Of a DNA stretch of 64,000 nt, positions 14,821 to 22,609 are shown piece by piece (the stretch's first letter is position 1; every line of letters starts with the position of its first letter). Position numbers and translations under genes: made by a program. Under the pieces are notes generated by a model. It ran no database searches and was not told the origin of the DNA. It was given only the letters and a program-made list of their open reading frames with translations. Source of the stretch: a virus; the IMG/VR virus record IMGVR_UViG_3300034170_000100, positions 1 through 64,000 of that record. One strand, written 5' to 3'.

Positions 14821-14835
14821 CTATTTAGGGTTTGA
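14797..14835 (-). terminator. possible leftward terminator
   Basis: On the minus strand, CCCTAAATAGGG and an overlapping ACCC/GGGT stem precede TTCTTTTTTAAAA. The stem is weak, so this is tentative. It would close the unit ending with the 28-aa membrane peptide. Confidence 0.4.
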
Positions 14836-14907
14836 GTACCAGAGTGCTACGACCAGCAGTACAGTGATGGCAAAGCATGTGATAGCGAGTGATGTTTCGA
14901 ATGTCAT
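14821..14907 (-). CDS. 28-aa membrane peptide
   Basis: ATG at 14907 to TAG at 14821, with AGGTGA upstream. The product (MTFETSLAITCFAITVLLVV, then ALWYSNPK) is a single transmembrane helix with a short polar tail. It lies downstream of a 7-bp UUCG hairpin. One of several micro-membrane proteins in this block. Confidence 0.5.
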   Translation of the reverse strand: MTFETSLAITCFAITVLLVVALWYSNPK

Positions 14908-14950
14908 GGTGTGTCACCTGAATGGAGGCCCGAAGGCCCCCGATGGAGAG

Positions 14951-15247
14951 TTAAGCAGCTTGAGTGTTCTTGGCTTCAGCGTGGAGCAGACGGAGTTTGG
15001 ACTCAGCGTCAGATGCAGCGAGCTGGGATTCGACAGCACGGATGCGGGAAGCAATGTCATACTTGCCACGGAGAGCGTCGAGTTTCTCGTTACGCTCAAG
15101 AGCAGAGATTTCATTGAAGCCTTCGGCAGCACCTTCGACGTAGGACGCCGTATGTACAGCAGCATTGGACAGCTTGGTGCCAGCAGTGAACAGGTTGGTC
15201 AGCATCAGGGCGAACTGGGCAACCATTGCGAAGATTTGCTTGAACAT
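14951..15247 (-). CDS. hypothetical helical protein (98 aa)
   Basis: Begins MFKQIFAMVAQFALMLTNLF, a hydrophobic or amphipathic start, then charged helical segments (NEISALERNEKLDALRGKYD, RAVESQLAASDAESKLRLL) with heptad spacing. It follows a GGAG ribosome site. It is among the first genes of the leftward early operon, so likely made early. A membrane-associated coiled-coil protein is plausible. Confidence 0.65.
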   Translation of the reverse strand: MFKQIFAMVAQFALMLTNLFTAGTKLSNAAVHTASYVEGAAEGFNEISALERNEKLDALRGKYDIASRIRAVESQLAASDAESKLRLLHAEAKNTQAA

Positions 15248-15317
15248 GGGTGTATCTCCTAGCTAGGGATAAGAAAGTAGTGAACACCGTTATGGTATCC
15301 ACCACATAGCCGAAGGC

Positions 15318-15407
15318 TTAGTTGTTACGACACAGTTGGTAAGTCATGCGTGATACGTCTGCTACGTACAGGGATACGATGGCAATGCATACAAGTTCGA
15401 CGAACAT
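15318..15407 (-). CDS. possible 29-aa membrane peptide
   Basis: ATG at 15407 to TAA at 15318 encodes MFVELVCIAIVSLYVADVSR plus nine polar residues. One hydrophobic helix. No good ribosome site is seen, which lowers confidence. The stop overlaps the start of an AGCC-GAA-GGCT hairpin (15308-15318). Confidence 0.35.
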   Translation of the reverse strand: MFVELVCIAIVSLYVADVSRMTYQLCRNN

Positions 15408-15638
15408 AGTGTGTACTCATGAGTAGGAGCAGGATTACTCCGTTACAGGGCCGAAGGCCCGTACAGACACAGTAGCGTAGCCATTGAGGAAAATGGAAAG
15501 CAAGTGAACCCCGGGGGGGTGGTCGGCTTTGGCTGTGGCCACTACATATGTCCTGCATTGACCAGTCTATGAAAATTTCCCACCCACTGCGACGAACGGT
15601 ATATCATCCCCTATATTCTATCGACGGACGGCTTTCTC
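15408..15638. promoter_or_regulatory. divergent control region between early and virion blocks
   Basis: About 230 nt without a credible gene, separating the leftward early operon from the rightward virion operon. It has a 5-bp triloop hairpin GGGCC-GAA-GGCCC (15448-15460) and, next to the rightward start, an AT-rich CTATATTCTAT (about 15611-15621) that could be a weak -10 element. Promoters for both blocks are expected here. Confidence 0.45.
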
Positions 15639-15935
15639 ATGGCGGATAAGTACAAGCAGGCAGACAAGCCCTATTCCTACATCGCGGCAAGACTCGGCGG
15701 TACGTTCGACCCTTTACCTTATTGGTTTCGCCTTTTGGCAAATACCGGTATGCTAAGGTTCGATTCAGAGTTCAATGTGGAGGTTCAGCTCATTACCGGT
15801 GCCTGGGATCAGGTGAAGGAAGGTGACTGGGTCGTCGTGCAGCGGGCGGAAGTGAATGGGCCAATCGGCTACGAGCGGGCCAACATCTGGCATGTTGAGC
15901 ACGAAGACTTCATAAAAGGGTGGGAGCGAGTATGA
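15639..15935 (+). CDS. hypothetical protein (98 aa)
   Basis: Begins MADKYKQADKPYSYIAARLG. Beta-rich in appearance with TGAWDQVKEGDWVVVQRAEV, reminiscent of small phage proteins that bind nucleic acid, but no family is certain. First gene of the rightward virion operon. Its stop overlaps the next start (ATGA). Confidence 0.65.
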   Translation: MADKYKQADKPYSYIAARLGGTFDPLPYWFRLLANTGMLRFDSEFNVEVQLITGAWDQVKEGDWVVVQRAEVNGPIGYERANIWHVEHEDFIKGWERV

Positions 15936-16198
15936 ATACTGGAAATGTGGTAGATGCAACACGTTATGATCCTTACGGGGAAATGGGCCATGTAAAGGCT
16001 CTGCCTATCGCAGAAGCTGTTGAAGCCTATGTAAAAGCTGTTGAGTACTCAGGCAATGTGGGCCGGGTCACTGGTTATCCAGGTGGCACATTGGCCTGGG
16101 ACTTAGAAGTCCATCACCGTACAAAGCTGGTTGAGGATGCTGCGTACTGCGTACTTCTCTCCGGTTTTGCTGCTCGTACAGAGGGGAAGGTAGAATGA
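15932..16198 (+). CDS. hypothetical protein (88 aa)
   Basis: ATG at 15932 overlaps the previous stop, so a 4-codon longer version is not used. Begins MNTGNVVDATRYDPYGEMG. Helical centre (IAEAVEAYVKAVEYSG). The stop again overlaps the next start by 4 nt. Function unknown; co-transcribed with the terminase genes. Confidence 0.65.
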   Translation: MNTGNVVDATRYDPYGEMGHVKALPIAEAVEAYVKAVEYSGNVGRVTGYPGGTLAWDLEVHHRTKLVEDAAYCVLLSGFAARTEGKVE

Positions 16199-16443
16199 AC
16201 ACACAAGATCCGTACAACGAGTTTGCTGACATATTGCCGCTGACTGTGGCAGATGCTGCCAAAGTACTGCGCATTATGACTGCGGAGTTCGCATTGGCAC
16301 AGGAGAAAGTGGCAGAGGCTCAGCGTATGCTGGCTTTTGTCACCACACAACAGGCCCGTGCGGAGTATGCAGTAAAGCGTGCTGAGCATTGCCTGAAGAT
16401 CTCTGCCCTGGCAGATCTGAAAGATAGTGGCGGTGCCGCATGA
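16195..16443 (+). CDS. hypothetical helical protein (82 aa)
   Basis: Starts MNTQDPYNEFADILPLT. Most of the length is Ala/Glu/Lys-rich helix (MTAEFALAQEKVAEAQRML, QQARAEYAVKRAEHCLK) suggesting a short coiled coil. It is coupled on both sides by ATGA overlaps. Function unknown. Confidence 0.65.
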   Translation: MNTQDPYNEFADILPLTVADAAKVLRIMTAEFALAQEKVAEAQRMLAFVTTQQARAEYAVKRAEHCLKISALADLKDSGGAA

Positions 16444-17132
16444 GTACCGAGGTAATGAGCCCGGATGACTTCAAACTGGCGTTACCTGTGCAGTTCCGCG
16501 GCAATGTGACGCAAGAGGTCATGGATGGGGTCAATGCGCTGTTGGCTGACCCTAACTTGGCGGAAGCGTACCGTGAGCGCATGATCGGGCACACGTCTGT
16601 CTTGCGGGAAGGGAAGTTCAAGCTGGAGAGCTATCTGGCTGCTGTGAAGTTCGTTACGCAGAAGATGATGAACAAGAGCGACATTGATGCGTATATCGGT
16701 ACGTTCCCAGCGAAGTACCAGGACTTTGTCGCCCGGGGCGTAAGCCAGAAGGATATCAGCAGCTACGTGAGTGCGTTCAAGAAGTCGAAGCTCGTGACGA
16801 AGATCATGGAGCAGGCTTTGATCCCGGCGTGGGTCGGCAATGCTGACATGTATCAGCAGGCGCTCAATGCACAGTTTGACCTGGGCATGAATGCTGCCAG
16901 CGAGAAGGTGCGCGTGGAGGCACTCAACAGCGTGCTGGTGCAACTCAAGCAGCCGGAGAAGACCAAGATCACCCTGGACGTTTCCGAGGAAGTGGGCGAC
17001 ACCATGGCGGCTGTGCGCAAGCAGATGCAGGATCTGGCTGACCAGCAGCGGTTGCATATCCAAGGAGGCTTTGCCAATGCCAAGGATGTGGCGGCGCAGC
17101 GCTTGCCGTTTGAGATTGAGGCCCCCCAATGA
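16440..17132 (+). CDS. putative terminase small subunit (N4 gp69-like)
   Basis: 230 residues immediately upstream of and overlapping the large terminase gene, the place of N4 gp69. Mainly helical and charged, as expected for a small terminase that recognises packaging DNA. The N-terminal half (GVNALLADPNLAEAYRERM) resembles HTH-bearing small subunits only loosely. Assignment rests on position and size. Confidence 0.6.
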   Translation: MSTEVMSPDDFKLALPVQFRGNVTQEVMDGVNALLADPNLAEAYRERMIGHTSVLREGKFKLESYLAAVKFVTQKMMNKSDIDAYIGTFPAKYQDFVARGVSQKDISSYVSAFKKSKLVTKIMEQALIPAWVGNADMYQQALNAQFDLGMNAASEKVRVEALNSVLVQLKQPEKTKITLDVSEEVGDTMAAVRKQMQDLADQQRLHIQGGFANAKDVAAQRLPFEIEAPQ

Positions 17133-18790
17133 CAGCCGTTGTTGAAGTTCCTGTCGATGAAGTGCAACGTTCGGTGGATAGCTGGTTGGATAATGTCGAT
17201 TACAGCATCGACCCTCGTTATGTGCCCAGTCAGTTCGCTTTGGAGTTCGTCACCTTCATTAAGCTGGTGAATGGCGGGCAAGGCGAGGAAAACGAAACAC
17301 CTGTGCTCCACTTGAAGATGTTGGACAATATTGACGACATCGAGTACGACGATAAAGGCGAGCTGAACAAGTTCCCTCGCTTGGCAAACATGGTGTTCCG
17401 GGGTGCGGCAAAGACCACACTGATGGGGGAATATCTGTTCCTGTACATCGGAATGTACGGTGGCCTGCCCAACTTCGGCCGAATTGAGCTGGCTCTGTAC
17501 GTCTCGGACTCCATGGAGAACGGCGTGAAGAACATGCGCAAGAACTTGGAGTTCCGCTACGAAGAGAGCGACTTCTTGCAGAAGTACATGCCGAAGAAGT
17601 CGCCTGACTGTCCTAATGGCACCGAGTTCACGGATATGCGCTGGAAGTTCCGTAACCTAGACGGGAACATCTTTATCGTCAAAGGTTACGGCGCCAAGAC
17701 CGGTGTCCGGGGTTCCAAGGAAATGGGTAAGCGGCCACGCCTGGCAGTGCTCGATGACTTGCTATCTGATGATGATGCACGTTCTCCGACGGTAATTGCC
17801 GCGGTTGAGGACACAATCTACAAGGCGGTCGACCACGCACTGCATCCTGAGCGCAACATGATCATTTGGTCGGGCACACCCTTCAACGCGAAAGATCCGC
17901 TATACAAAGCGGTCGAGTCGGGGGCTTGGCGGGTCAACGTGTACCCTGTGTGCAACCAGTTCCCTTGTGCAGAGGAAGACTTCTGCGGTGCGTGGGCTGA
18001 CCGTTTCACCTTCAGCTTTGTAAAAAAGAAGTACGAGACTGCGGTAAAGGTAGGCAAAGTCGACACATTCAACCAGGAACTGATGCTTCGCATCATGTCC
18101 GAGGAGGATCGGCTGATTCAAGACGGGGAAGTAGGCTGGTACAAGCACAAGAACGTGCTGGACTTCAAATCCAACTTCAACTTCTACATTACGACGGACT
18201 TCGCCACATCCGAGAAGCAATCGGCGGACTTCAGCGTGATCAGCGTGTGGGCGTATAACTACAACGGTGACTGGTATTGGGTGGACGGCATCTGCAAACG
18301 GCAGGACATGTCGGCCAACATCAGTGATCTTTTCACTATGGTTTCGCGTTGGCGCCCTCTTGGTGTGGGTGTGGAGGTCTCTGGTCAACAATCTGGTTTT
18401 ATTCCTTGGATTCAGGACCAGATGATGCAGAAGAACATCTATTTCAACCTGACCAGTGAGGGGAACAGCAGTAAGCCGGGTATTCGTCCGAACACGAACA
18501 AGATGGTCCGGTTTAACACCGTGATCCCCTTGTTCAAGCTGCACAAGATCTACTTCCCTCTTGAGCACAAGATGGGGTCGATCATGATGGAAATGATGAA
18601 CGAGATCAGTCTTGCCTCTAGTTCAGGGTTCCGGTCGAAGAAAGACGACTTCATCGACACCATCTCGATGCTCTCGGTGATGAAACCAATTGCCCCGACT
18701 GCCCAGGAGATTGATCATCGCACGGGCGGTGGAATGTGGGATGATGACGACGTATCCACAGCAAGCCCGCTTTCCAATTACTTAGTGTGA
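17129..18790 (+). CDS. terminase large subunit (N4 gp68-like)
   Basis: The packaging motor. The ATPase domain has a Walker A variant FRGAAKTTLMGEY (about residue 90) and a Walker B LAVLDDLLSDDD. The nuclease domain has YITTDFATSEKQSADFSV with acidic metal ligands and a late FIDTISMLSVM. Length 553 aa fits N4 gp68. It translocates DNA into the prohead through the portal encoded at 20047. It overlaps the small-subunit candidate by 4 nt. Confidence 0.93.
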   Translation: MTAVVEVPVDEVQRSVDSWLDNVDYSIDPRYVPSQFALEFVTFIKLVNGGQGEENETPVLHLKMLDNIDDIEYDDKGELNKFPRLANMVFRGAAKTTLMGEYLFLYIGMYGGLPNFGRIELALYVSDSMENGVKNMRKNLEFRYEESDFLQKYMPKKSPDCPNGTEFTDMRWKFRNLDGNIFIVKGYGAKTGVRGSKEMGKRPRLAVLDDLLSDDDARSPTVIAAVEDTIYKAVDHALHPERNMIIWSGTPFNAKDPLYKAVESGAWRVNVYPVCNQFPCAEEDFCGAWADRFTFSFVKKKYETAVKVGKVDTFNQELMLRIMSEEDRLIQDGEVGWYKHKNVLDFKSNFNFYITTDFATSEKQSADFSVISVWAYNYNGDWYWVDGICKRQDMSANISDLFTMVSRWRPLGVGVEVSGQQSGFIPWIQDQMMQKNIYFNLTSEGNSSKPGIRPNTNKMVRFNTVIPLFKLHKIYFPLEHKMGSIMMEMMNEISLASSSGFRSKKDDFIDTISMLSVMKPIAPTAQEIDHRTGGGMWDDDDVSTASPLSNYLV

Positions 18791-18797
18791 GGCAAAA

Positions 18798-19463
18798 ATG
18801 AAACTCTCGACCATCTTCAGTCAGATGGAAACAACTGAGCTGAATCAACTGAGCTGCATCGATAAGGTCACGAAGAAGATCAGCCCGGACAAATACCAGG
18901 CAATCGTCGACGTAATGAACCAGGGTCTTGTTGACTTGAACACTCGCTTCAAATTCCAAATCGGCAAGGTCGAGGTACCGATCGATCCTGCTATTGGCGA
19001 GTATGACCTGAGCAAGTTTGACGCCCAGGTACGCGGACGCTTCATGCAACTGCATGATGTGAAGGATGAGTGTGGTAACACGATCCCGGTGAACACCTTC
19101 ACCGACCGTGGGGTTAACTTCCGCTCGGCCCTGATCATGGAAGTGCCGGCCTACTTGCGGCAGGTGCACCCGATGCGGGTTGTGACAGTGCAGTATCGCT
19201 CACTGCCTAAGAAAATTGGGGACTGCTACGGTGACATCGACCCGGAGATGATCGACGTTGATTTGCCGGTGATGTACGTTTGGGCATTGTGCCTCTATGT
19301 TGCGAGCCGGCTGCACACCCCAGTGGGTTTAACGGACGGAACCTACCGAACCAACGCATTCCTGGGGTTGTACAACGCAGAGTGCAACCGCCTGGAGGAA
19401 GGTGGCTTTGACCTGGACTATCAACAGGACATGGGCCATCACCGTCGAGGCGGCTGGGCATAA
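18798..19463 (+). CDS. tail tube / head-tail adaptor protein (N4 gp67-like)
   Basis: 221 residues directly after the terminase, as N4 gp67 is next to gp68. The layout (MKLSTIFSQMETTELNQLS, then beta-rich segments, then LGLYNAECNRLEEGG) resembles podovirus adaptor/tail-tube proteins that sit under the portal. In N4 the gp67 product forms the tail tube. A strong terminator follows the stop. Confidence 0.75.
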   Translation: MKLSTIFSQMETTELNQLSCIDKVTKKISPDKYQAIVDVMNQGLVDLNTRFKFQIGKVEVPIDPAIGEYDLSKFDAQVRGRFMQLHDVKDECGNTIPVNTFTDRGVNFRSALIMEVPAYLRQVHPMRVVTVQYRSLPKKIGDCYGDIDPEMIDVDLPVMYVWALCLYVASRLHTPVGLTDGTYRTNAFLGLYNAECNRLEEGGFDLDYQQDMGHHRRGGWA

Positions 19464-19468
19464 CGAAG

Positions 19469-19497
19469 AAGGGGACCGTTTGGTCCCCTTTCTTTTA
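19469..19497 (+). terminator. rightward intrinsic terminator (works both ways)
   Basis: A 7-bp GGGGACC/GGTCCCC stem with a 4-nt loop, extended by A-T pairs, followed by TTTCTTTT on the plus strand. It lies between the convergent tail-tube and dUTPase genes and may serve both. Confidence 0.85.
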
Positions 19498-20010
19498 AGT
19501 CGCGGCCACTATGGACACTTGCGTCTGCGGGAGGTCTTTTGCATGCACACGAACAGTGCCATTCTCATCCCGCAAGGTAACATCGACTTTATCAGTGCTA
19601 CCAAACCCGCCGATACCGCGATCACTCGCTTCGCTGAACTTGTCGACGAATACCAGCTCAGGTGTACCAACCGGCACTACAATGAACTGAAACAGACGTT
19701 CGCCTGCTGCCCATTGAATAACATCTCCTGTGCGCCCACGCACGTTCACTTTCCACTCGCCTTCATAGTCGCTGTCGATAACACCAACAGTATTGCCCAA
19801 TTGAATACCGTGTTTCACACCTGCGCTGGAACGTGGCAGAATCAGGGCAACATAACCCTTTGGCACTTTGGCTGCGAAGCCCAAACCCGTCAAATAGGAG
19901 GGGGTGCCCAAGGTAGCGCCTGCTACAGGCATGAACAGGTCATAACCTGCGGCGCCTTCGGTACCGCGTACAGGGGTGATTAAATCCGGGTGAAGTCTAA
20001 CGATTTCCAT
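19495..20010 (-). CDS. dut: dUTPase
   Basis: Deoxyuridine triphosphate nucleotidohydrolase, converting dUTP to dUMP and pyrophosphate. All five trimeric dUTPase motifs are visible: AAGYDL, LPRSSAG, GVIDSDYEGEW, ERLFQFIVVP and the C-terminal RGIGGFGST. There is a 25-30 residue extension after motif 5 (VDVTLRDENGTVRVHAKD). With the dCMP deaminase at 60.1 kb it would feed dTMP synthesis and keep uracil out of phage DNA. It is antisense to the surrounding virion operon, so must have its own promoter. Confidence 0.93.
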   Translation of the reverse strand: MEIVRLHPDLITPVRGTEGAAGYDLFMPVAGATLGTPSYLTGLGFAAKVPKGYVALILPRSSAGVKHGIQLGNTVGVIDSDYEGEWKVNVRGRTGDVIQWAAGERLFQFIVVPVGTPELVFVDKFSEASDRGIGGFGSTDKVDVTLRDENGTVRVHAKDLPQTQVSIVAAT

Positions 20011-20046
20011 TAATATGCTCTCTTTACTGGTTTAGGGGATGTGCAC

Positions 20047-22200
20047 ATGGCACAAGATGAACAACAACCGCTGGATACGCTGAACCAGCATAAACTGACA
20101 GATTGGTCTCACGAACCAACTCTGGCGGAATTAAAGCTCGATGTCGAGAACTCTGCTACTGCGCACAAAACGCAGGTGACGCTAATTGACGGCTGGCTTG
20201 AATATCTACACGCGACTGGTAAAGGTGCGGCGCCGAAGGAGAAGAACAAGTCTCAGGCCCAGCCAAAGCTCATTCGCCAGCAAGCAGAGTGGCGATACGC
20301 TTCTTTGTCCGAGCCTTTCCTTTCTTCCCCAGACATCTTCGAACTGAAGCCGGTTACCTGGGAAGATCGTAATGCTGCGATGCAGAATGGTCTGCTGCTC
20401 AACAACCAGATGAACACCCGCATCGACAAGCAACACTTGATCGACACGATGGTTCGCTGTGCTGTTGATACCGGCGTGGCCTTCCTGAAGACCGGTTGGT
20501 TGCGTGAAGTCAAGAAGGTGAAGCGCCAGGTACCTCAATACGAGCTGACGCAAAATCCTGAATACTTGCAGATCATGCAGGAACTTGATGCACTCAAGGC
20601 TGAATCGCCGTCGCAGTATTACGAAGTCGATGAAGGTTACCGTCTTGCGCATGAAACCTACGAAACCGATGGCATTCCGTATGCTCCGGTGCAAGTAGGG
20701 TTCATTGAAGAAGAACAGGAAGACGTTATTCAGAACCACCCTACGTTGGAGGTGATTTCACACAAGAACATCATCGTTGACCCAACGTGCAAAGGTATCC
20801 TGGAAAACGCCGGCTTTATCGTGCACAAGTTCCTGACCAGCAAGTCCGAGCTGAAGAAGGACGGTCGTTACAAGAACCTGGACAAAATTGTCACTGACAA
20901 GGCCCAGCCACTTTCAGAGCCTGACTTTGATGTGGGCGTAAAAGATCGGACGTTCAACTTCGCGGATAAAGCCCGAACCAAGATGGTTGCCTATGAGTAC
21001 TGGGGCTTCCGTGATATTGACGGCTCCGGTGTAGTGAAGCCGTTTGTGGCTACCTGGGTAGGCGACATTCTGATCCGTATGGAAGAAAACCCGTTCCCAG
21101 ATGAGAAGCTGCCCTTTGTTGCAATTCCATACCTTCCGGTGTACGAATCGGTATATGGCGAGAGCGATGGCTCGCTGCTGATCGAAAACCAGAAGACTGT
21201 TGGTGCAATCCAGCGTGGCATGATTGACGTGTTCGCCAAGTCTGCCAACGGCCAGACCGGTATTGCAAAGGGCGCCCTCGACGCACCGAACAAGCGCAAG
21301 TTTGTTGAAGGTGGTGACTACGAGTTCAACCCGGGCAACGATCCACGGTCGGCGATCCACATGCACACCTTCCAGGAAATTCCTGTGTCGGCGTGGCAGA
21401 TGTTGCAAGCGCAAAACCAGCAAGCTGAAGCAATGACCGGGGTCCAGGCTTTCTCTGCTGGCTTGAGTGGTACGTCTCTGGGCGATACTGCCACTGGTGT
21501 GCGTGGTGCTCTGGATGCTGCGTCGAAGCGTGAGCTGGGCATTCTGCGGCGTCTCGCTGCCGGTGTAGTGAAGGCCGGCCGCAAGATGATCGCCATGAAC
21601 GCGGCATTCTTGGAAGACAAGGAAGTCATTCGGGTAACCAACGATTCGTTCGTGGACATTCGACGTGACGACCTGGCCGGCAACTTCGACATCAGCCTGG
21701 GTATCTCCACGGCCGAGGAGGACAATGCCAAGGCTCAAGAACTGTCCTTCATGCTGCAAACTGTTGGCCCTAACGTAGGCTGGGAAGTGACGGCAATCAT
21801 CCTGGCAGACATTGCACGCTTGCGCAAAATGCCTGACTTGGCCAAGAAGATTGAGGACTATCAGCCGCAACCTGATCCTGTTGCTCAGCAAAAAGCACAA
21901 CTGGAACTCGCCTTGTTGCAGGCGCAGATTGTTACCGAACAAGCGCGCGCCGCACAGTTCGGCTCCAATGCTCAACTGCATCAGGTCAAGCAGGGCACCG
22001 AAGTTGCGAAGGCCAACGCACTCAATGCGAACGCCGACAAAACTAACCTCGACTTCTTGGAACAGGAGTCCGGTGTTAAGCAAGAACGCGATAAGGAGAT
22101 CATGGACAAACAGCACCAGGGTCAGGCACAGTTGCAGGCAGTTCAATCAGCTATCCGGCAACAAGAAGCAAGTCAGATGAATAAACCTGGCGCTACGTAA
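20047..22200 (+). CDS. portal protein (N4 gp59-like)
   Basis: 717 residues from ATG at 20047 (AGGGGAT upstream; a GTG two codons earlier is possible). Size, position after the tail tube and before the capsid, and content (PSYYEVDEGYR-type middle, long helical C-terminus rich in Ala, Gln, Asn) fit the N4 portal. TGVQAFSAGLSGTSLGDTAT resembles the conserved centre of N4-like and related podovirus portals. Forms the dodecameric DNA channel. Confidence 0.88.
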   Translation: MAQDEQQPLDTLNQHKLTDWSHEPTLAELKLDVENSATAHKTQVTLIDGWLEYLHATGKGAAPKEKNKSQAQPKLIRQQAEWRYASLSEPFLSSPDIFELKPVTWEDRNAAMQNGLLLNNQMNTRIDKQHLIDTMVRCAVDTGVAFLKTGWLREVKKVKRQVPQYELTQNPEYLQIMQELDALKAESPSQYYEVDEGYRLAHETYETDGIPYAPVQVGFIEEEQEDVIQNHPTLEVISHKNIIVDPTCKGILENAGFIVHKFLTSKSELKKDGRYKNLDKIVTDKAQPLSEPDFDVGVKDRTFNFADKARTKMVAYEYWGFRDIDGSGVVKPFVATWVGDILIRMEENPFPDEKLPFVAIPYLPVYESVYGESDGSLLIENQKTVGAIQRGMIDVFAKSANGQTGIAKGALDAPNKRKFVEGGDYEFNPGNDPRSAIHMHTFQEIPVSAWQMLQAQNQQAEAMTGVQAFSAGLSGTSLGDTATGVRGALDAASKRELGILRRLAAGVVKAGRKMIAMNAAFLEDKEVIRVTNDSFVDIRRDDLAGNFDISLGISTAEEDNAKAQELSFMLQTVGPNVGWEVTAIILADIARLRKMPDLAKKIEDYQPQPDPVAQQKAQLELALLQAQIVTEQARAAQFGSNAQLHQVKQGTEVAKANALNANADKTNLDFLEQESGVKQERDKEIMDKQHQGQAQLQAVQSAIRQQEASQMNKPGAT

Positions 22201-22218
22201 CGACAAGCGGTAATATGC

Positions 22219-22244
22219 GGGACTTCAAACGAAGTCCCCTTTAA
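22219..22244 (+). terminator. rightward intrinsic terminator
   Basis: An 8-bp stem GGGACTTC/GAAGTCCC with a 4-nt AAAC loop, then CCTTTAATT. It lies just after the portal gene. Confidence 0.65.
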
Positions 22245-22264
22245 TTCACTCAGGAGCACCCCAA

Positions 22265-22606
22265 ATGGGCAATGCAACTAAAGAAATCGAAGTAACCATC
22301 GAGCAGTGCAATGAGCGCATCGAAATGGCACGTAAGCTCGAAAGTCTGCTGAACAACCCCGACTTCAACGATTTGATCATGACCGGTTACATGGAGCGCG
22401 AGTCGCACCGCCTTACCCTCATGCTTGCAGACCCGGCGTGTGAAACTGCCCAAGGTCAGACCAACGTAGTGCGCGACCTGTCCGCCATCGCCCAACTCAA
22501 TGCCTACTTCCGCAAAGTGCGTCTGGCCGGCAAAGTGGCCCTTAACACCAAACGTGACCACGAAGAAGAACTTCAACTGCGTCTGATCGAAGAGTTGGAG
22601 GAATAA
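22265..22606 (+). CDS. hypothetical virion-block protein (113 aa)
   Basis: Starts MGNATKEIEVTIEQCNERIE after GGAG. Charged helical protein ending in a very acidic tail (RDHEEELQLRLIEELEE). Lies between portal and scaffold candidate, the place of N4 gp58. A structural or assembly role is inferred from position only. Confidence 0.7.
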   Translation: MGNATKEIEVTIEQCNERIEMARKLESLLNNPDFNDLIMTGYMERESHRLTLMLADPACETAQGQTNVVRDLSAIAQLNAYFRKVRLAGKVALNTKRDHEEELQLRLIEELEE

Positions 22607-22609
22607 GCC

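Noticed and set aside
15325-15558. Leftward 77-aa ORF in the early/virion divide
   Set aside because: Composition is Arg/Cys/His-rich as in random frames, it has no ribosome site, and it crosses the strong GGGCC-GAA-GGCCC hairpin.
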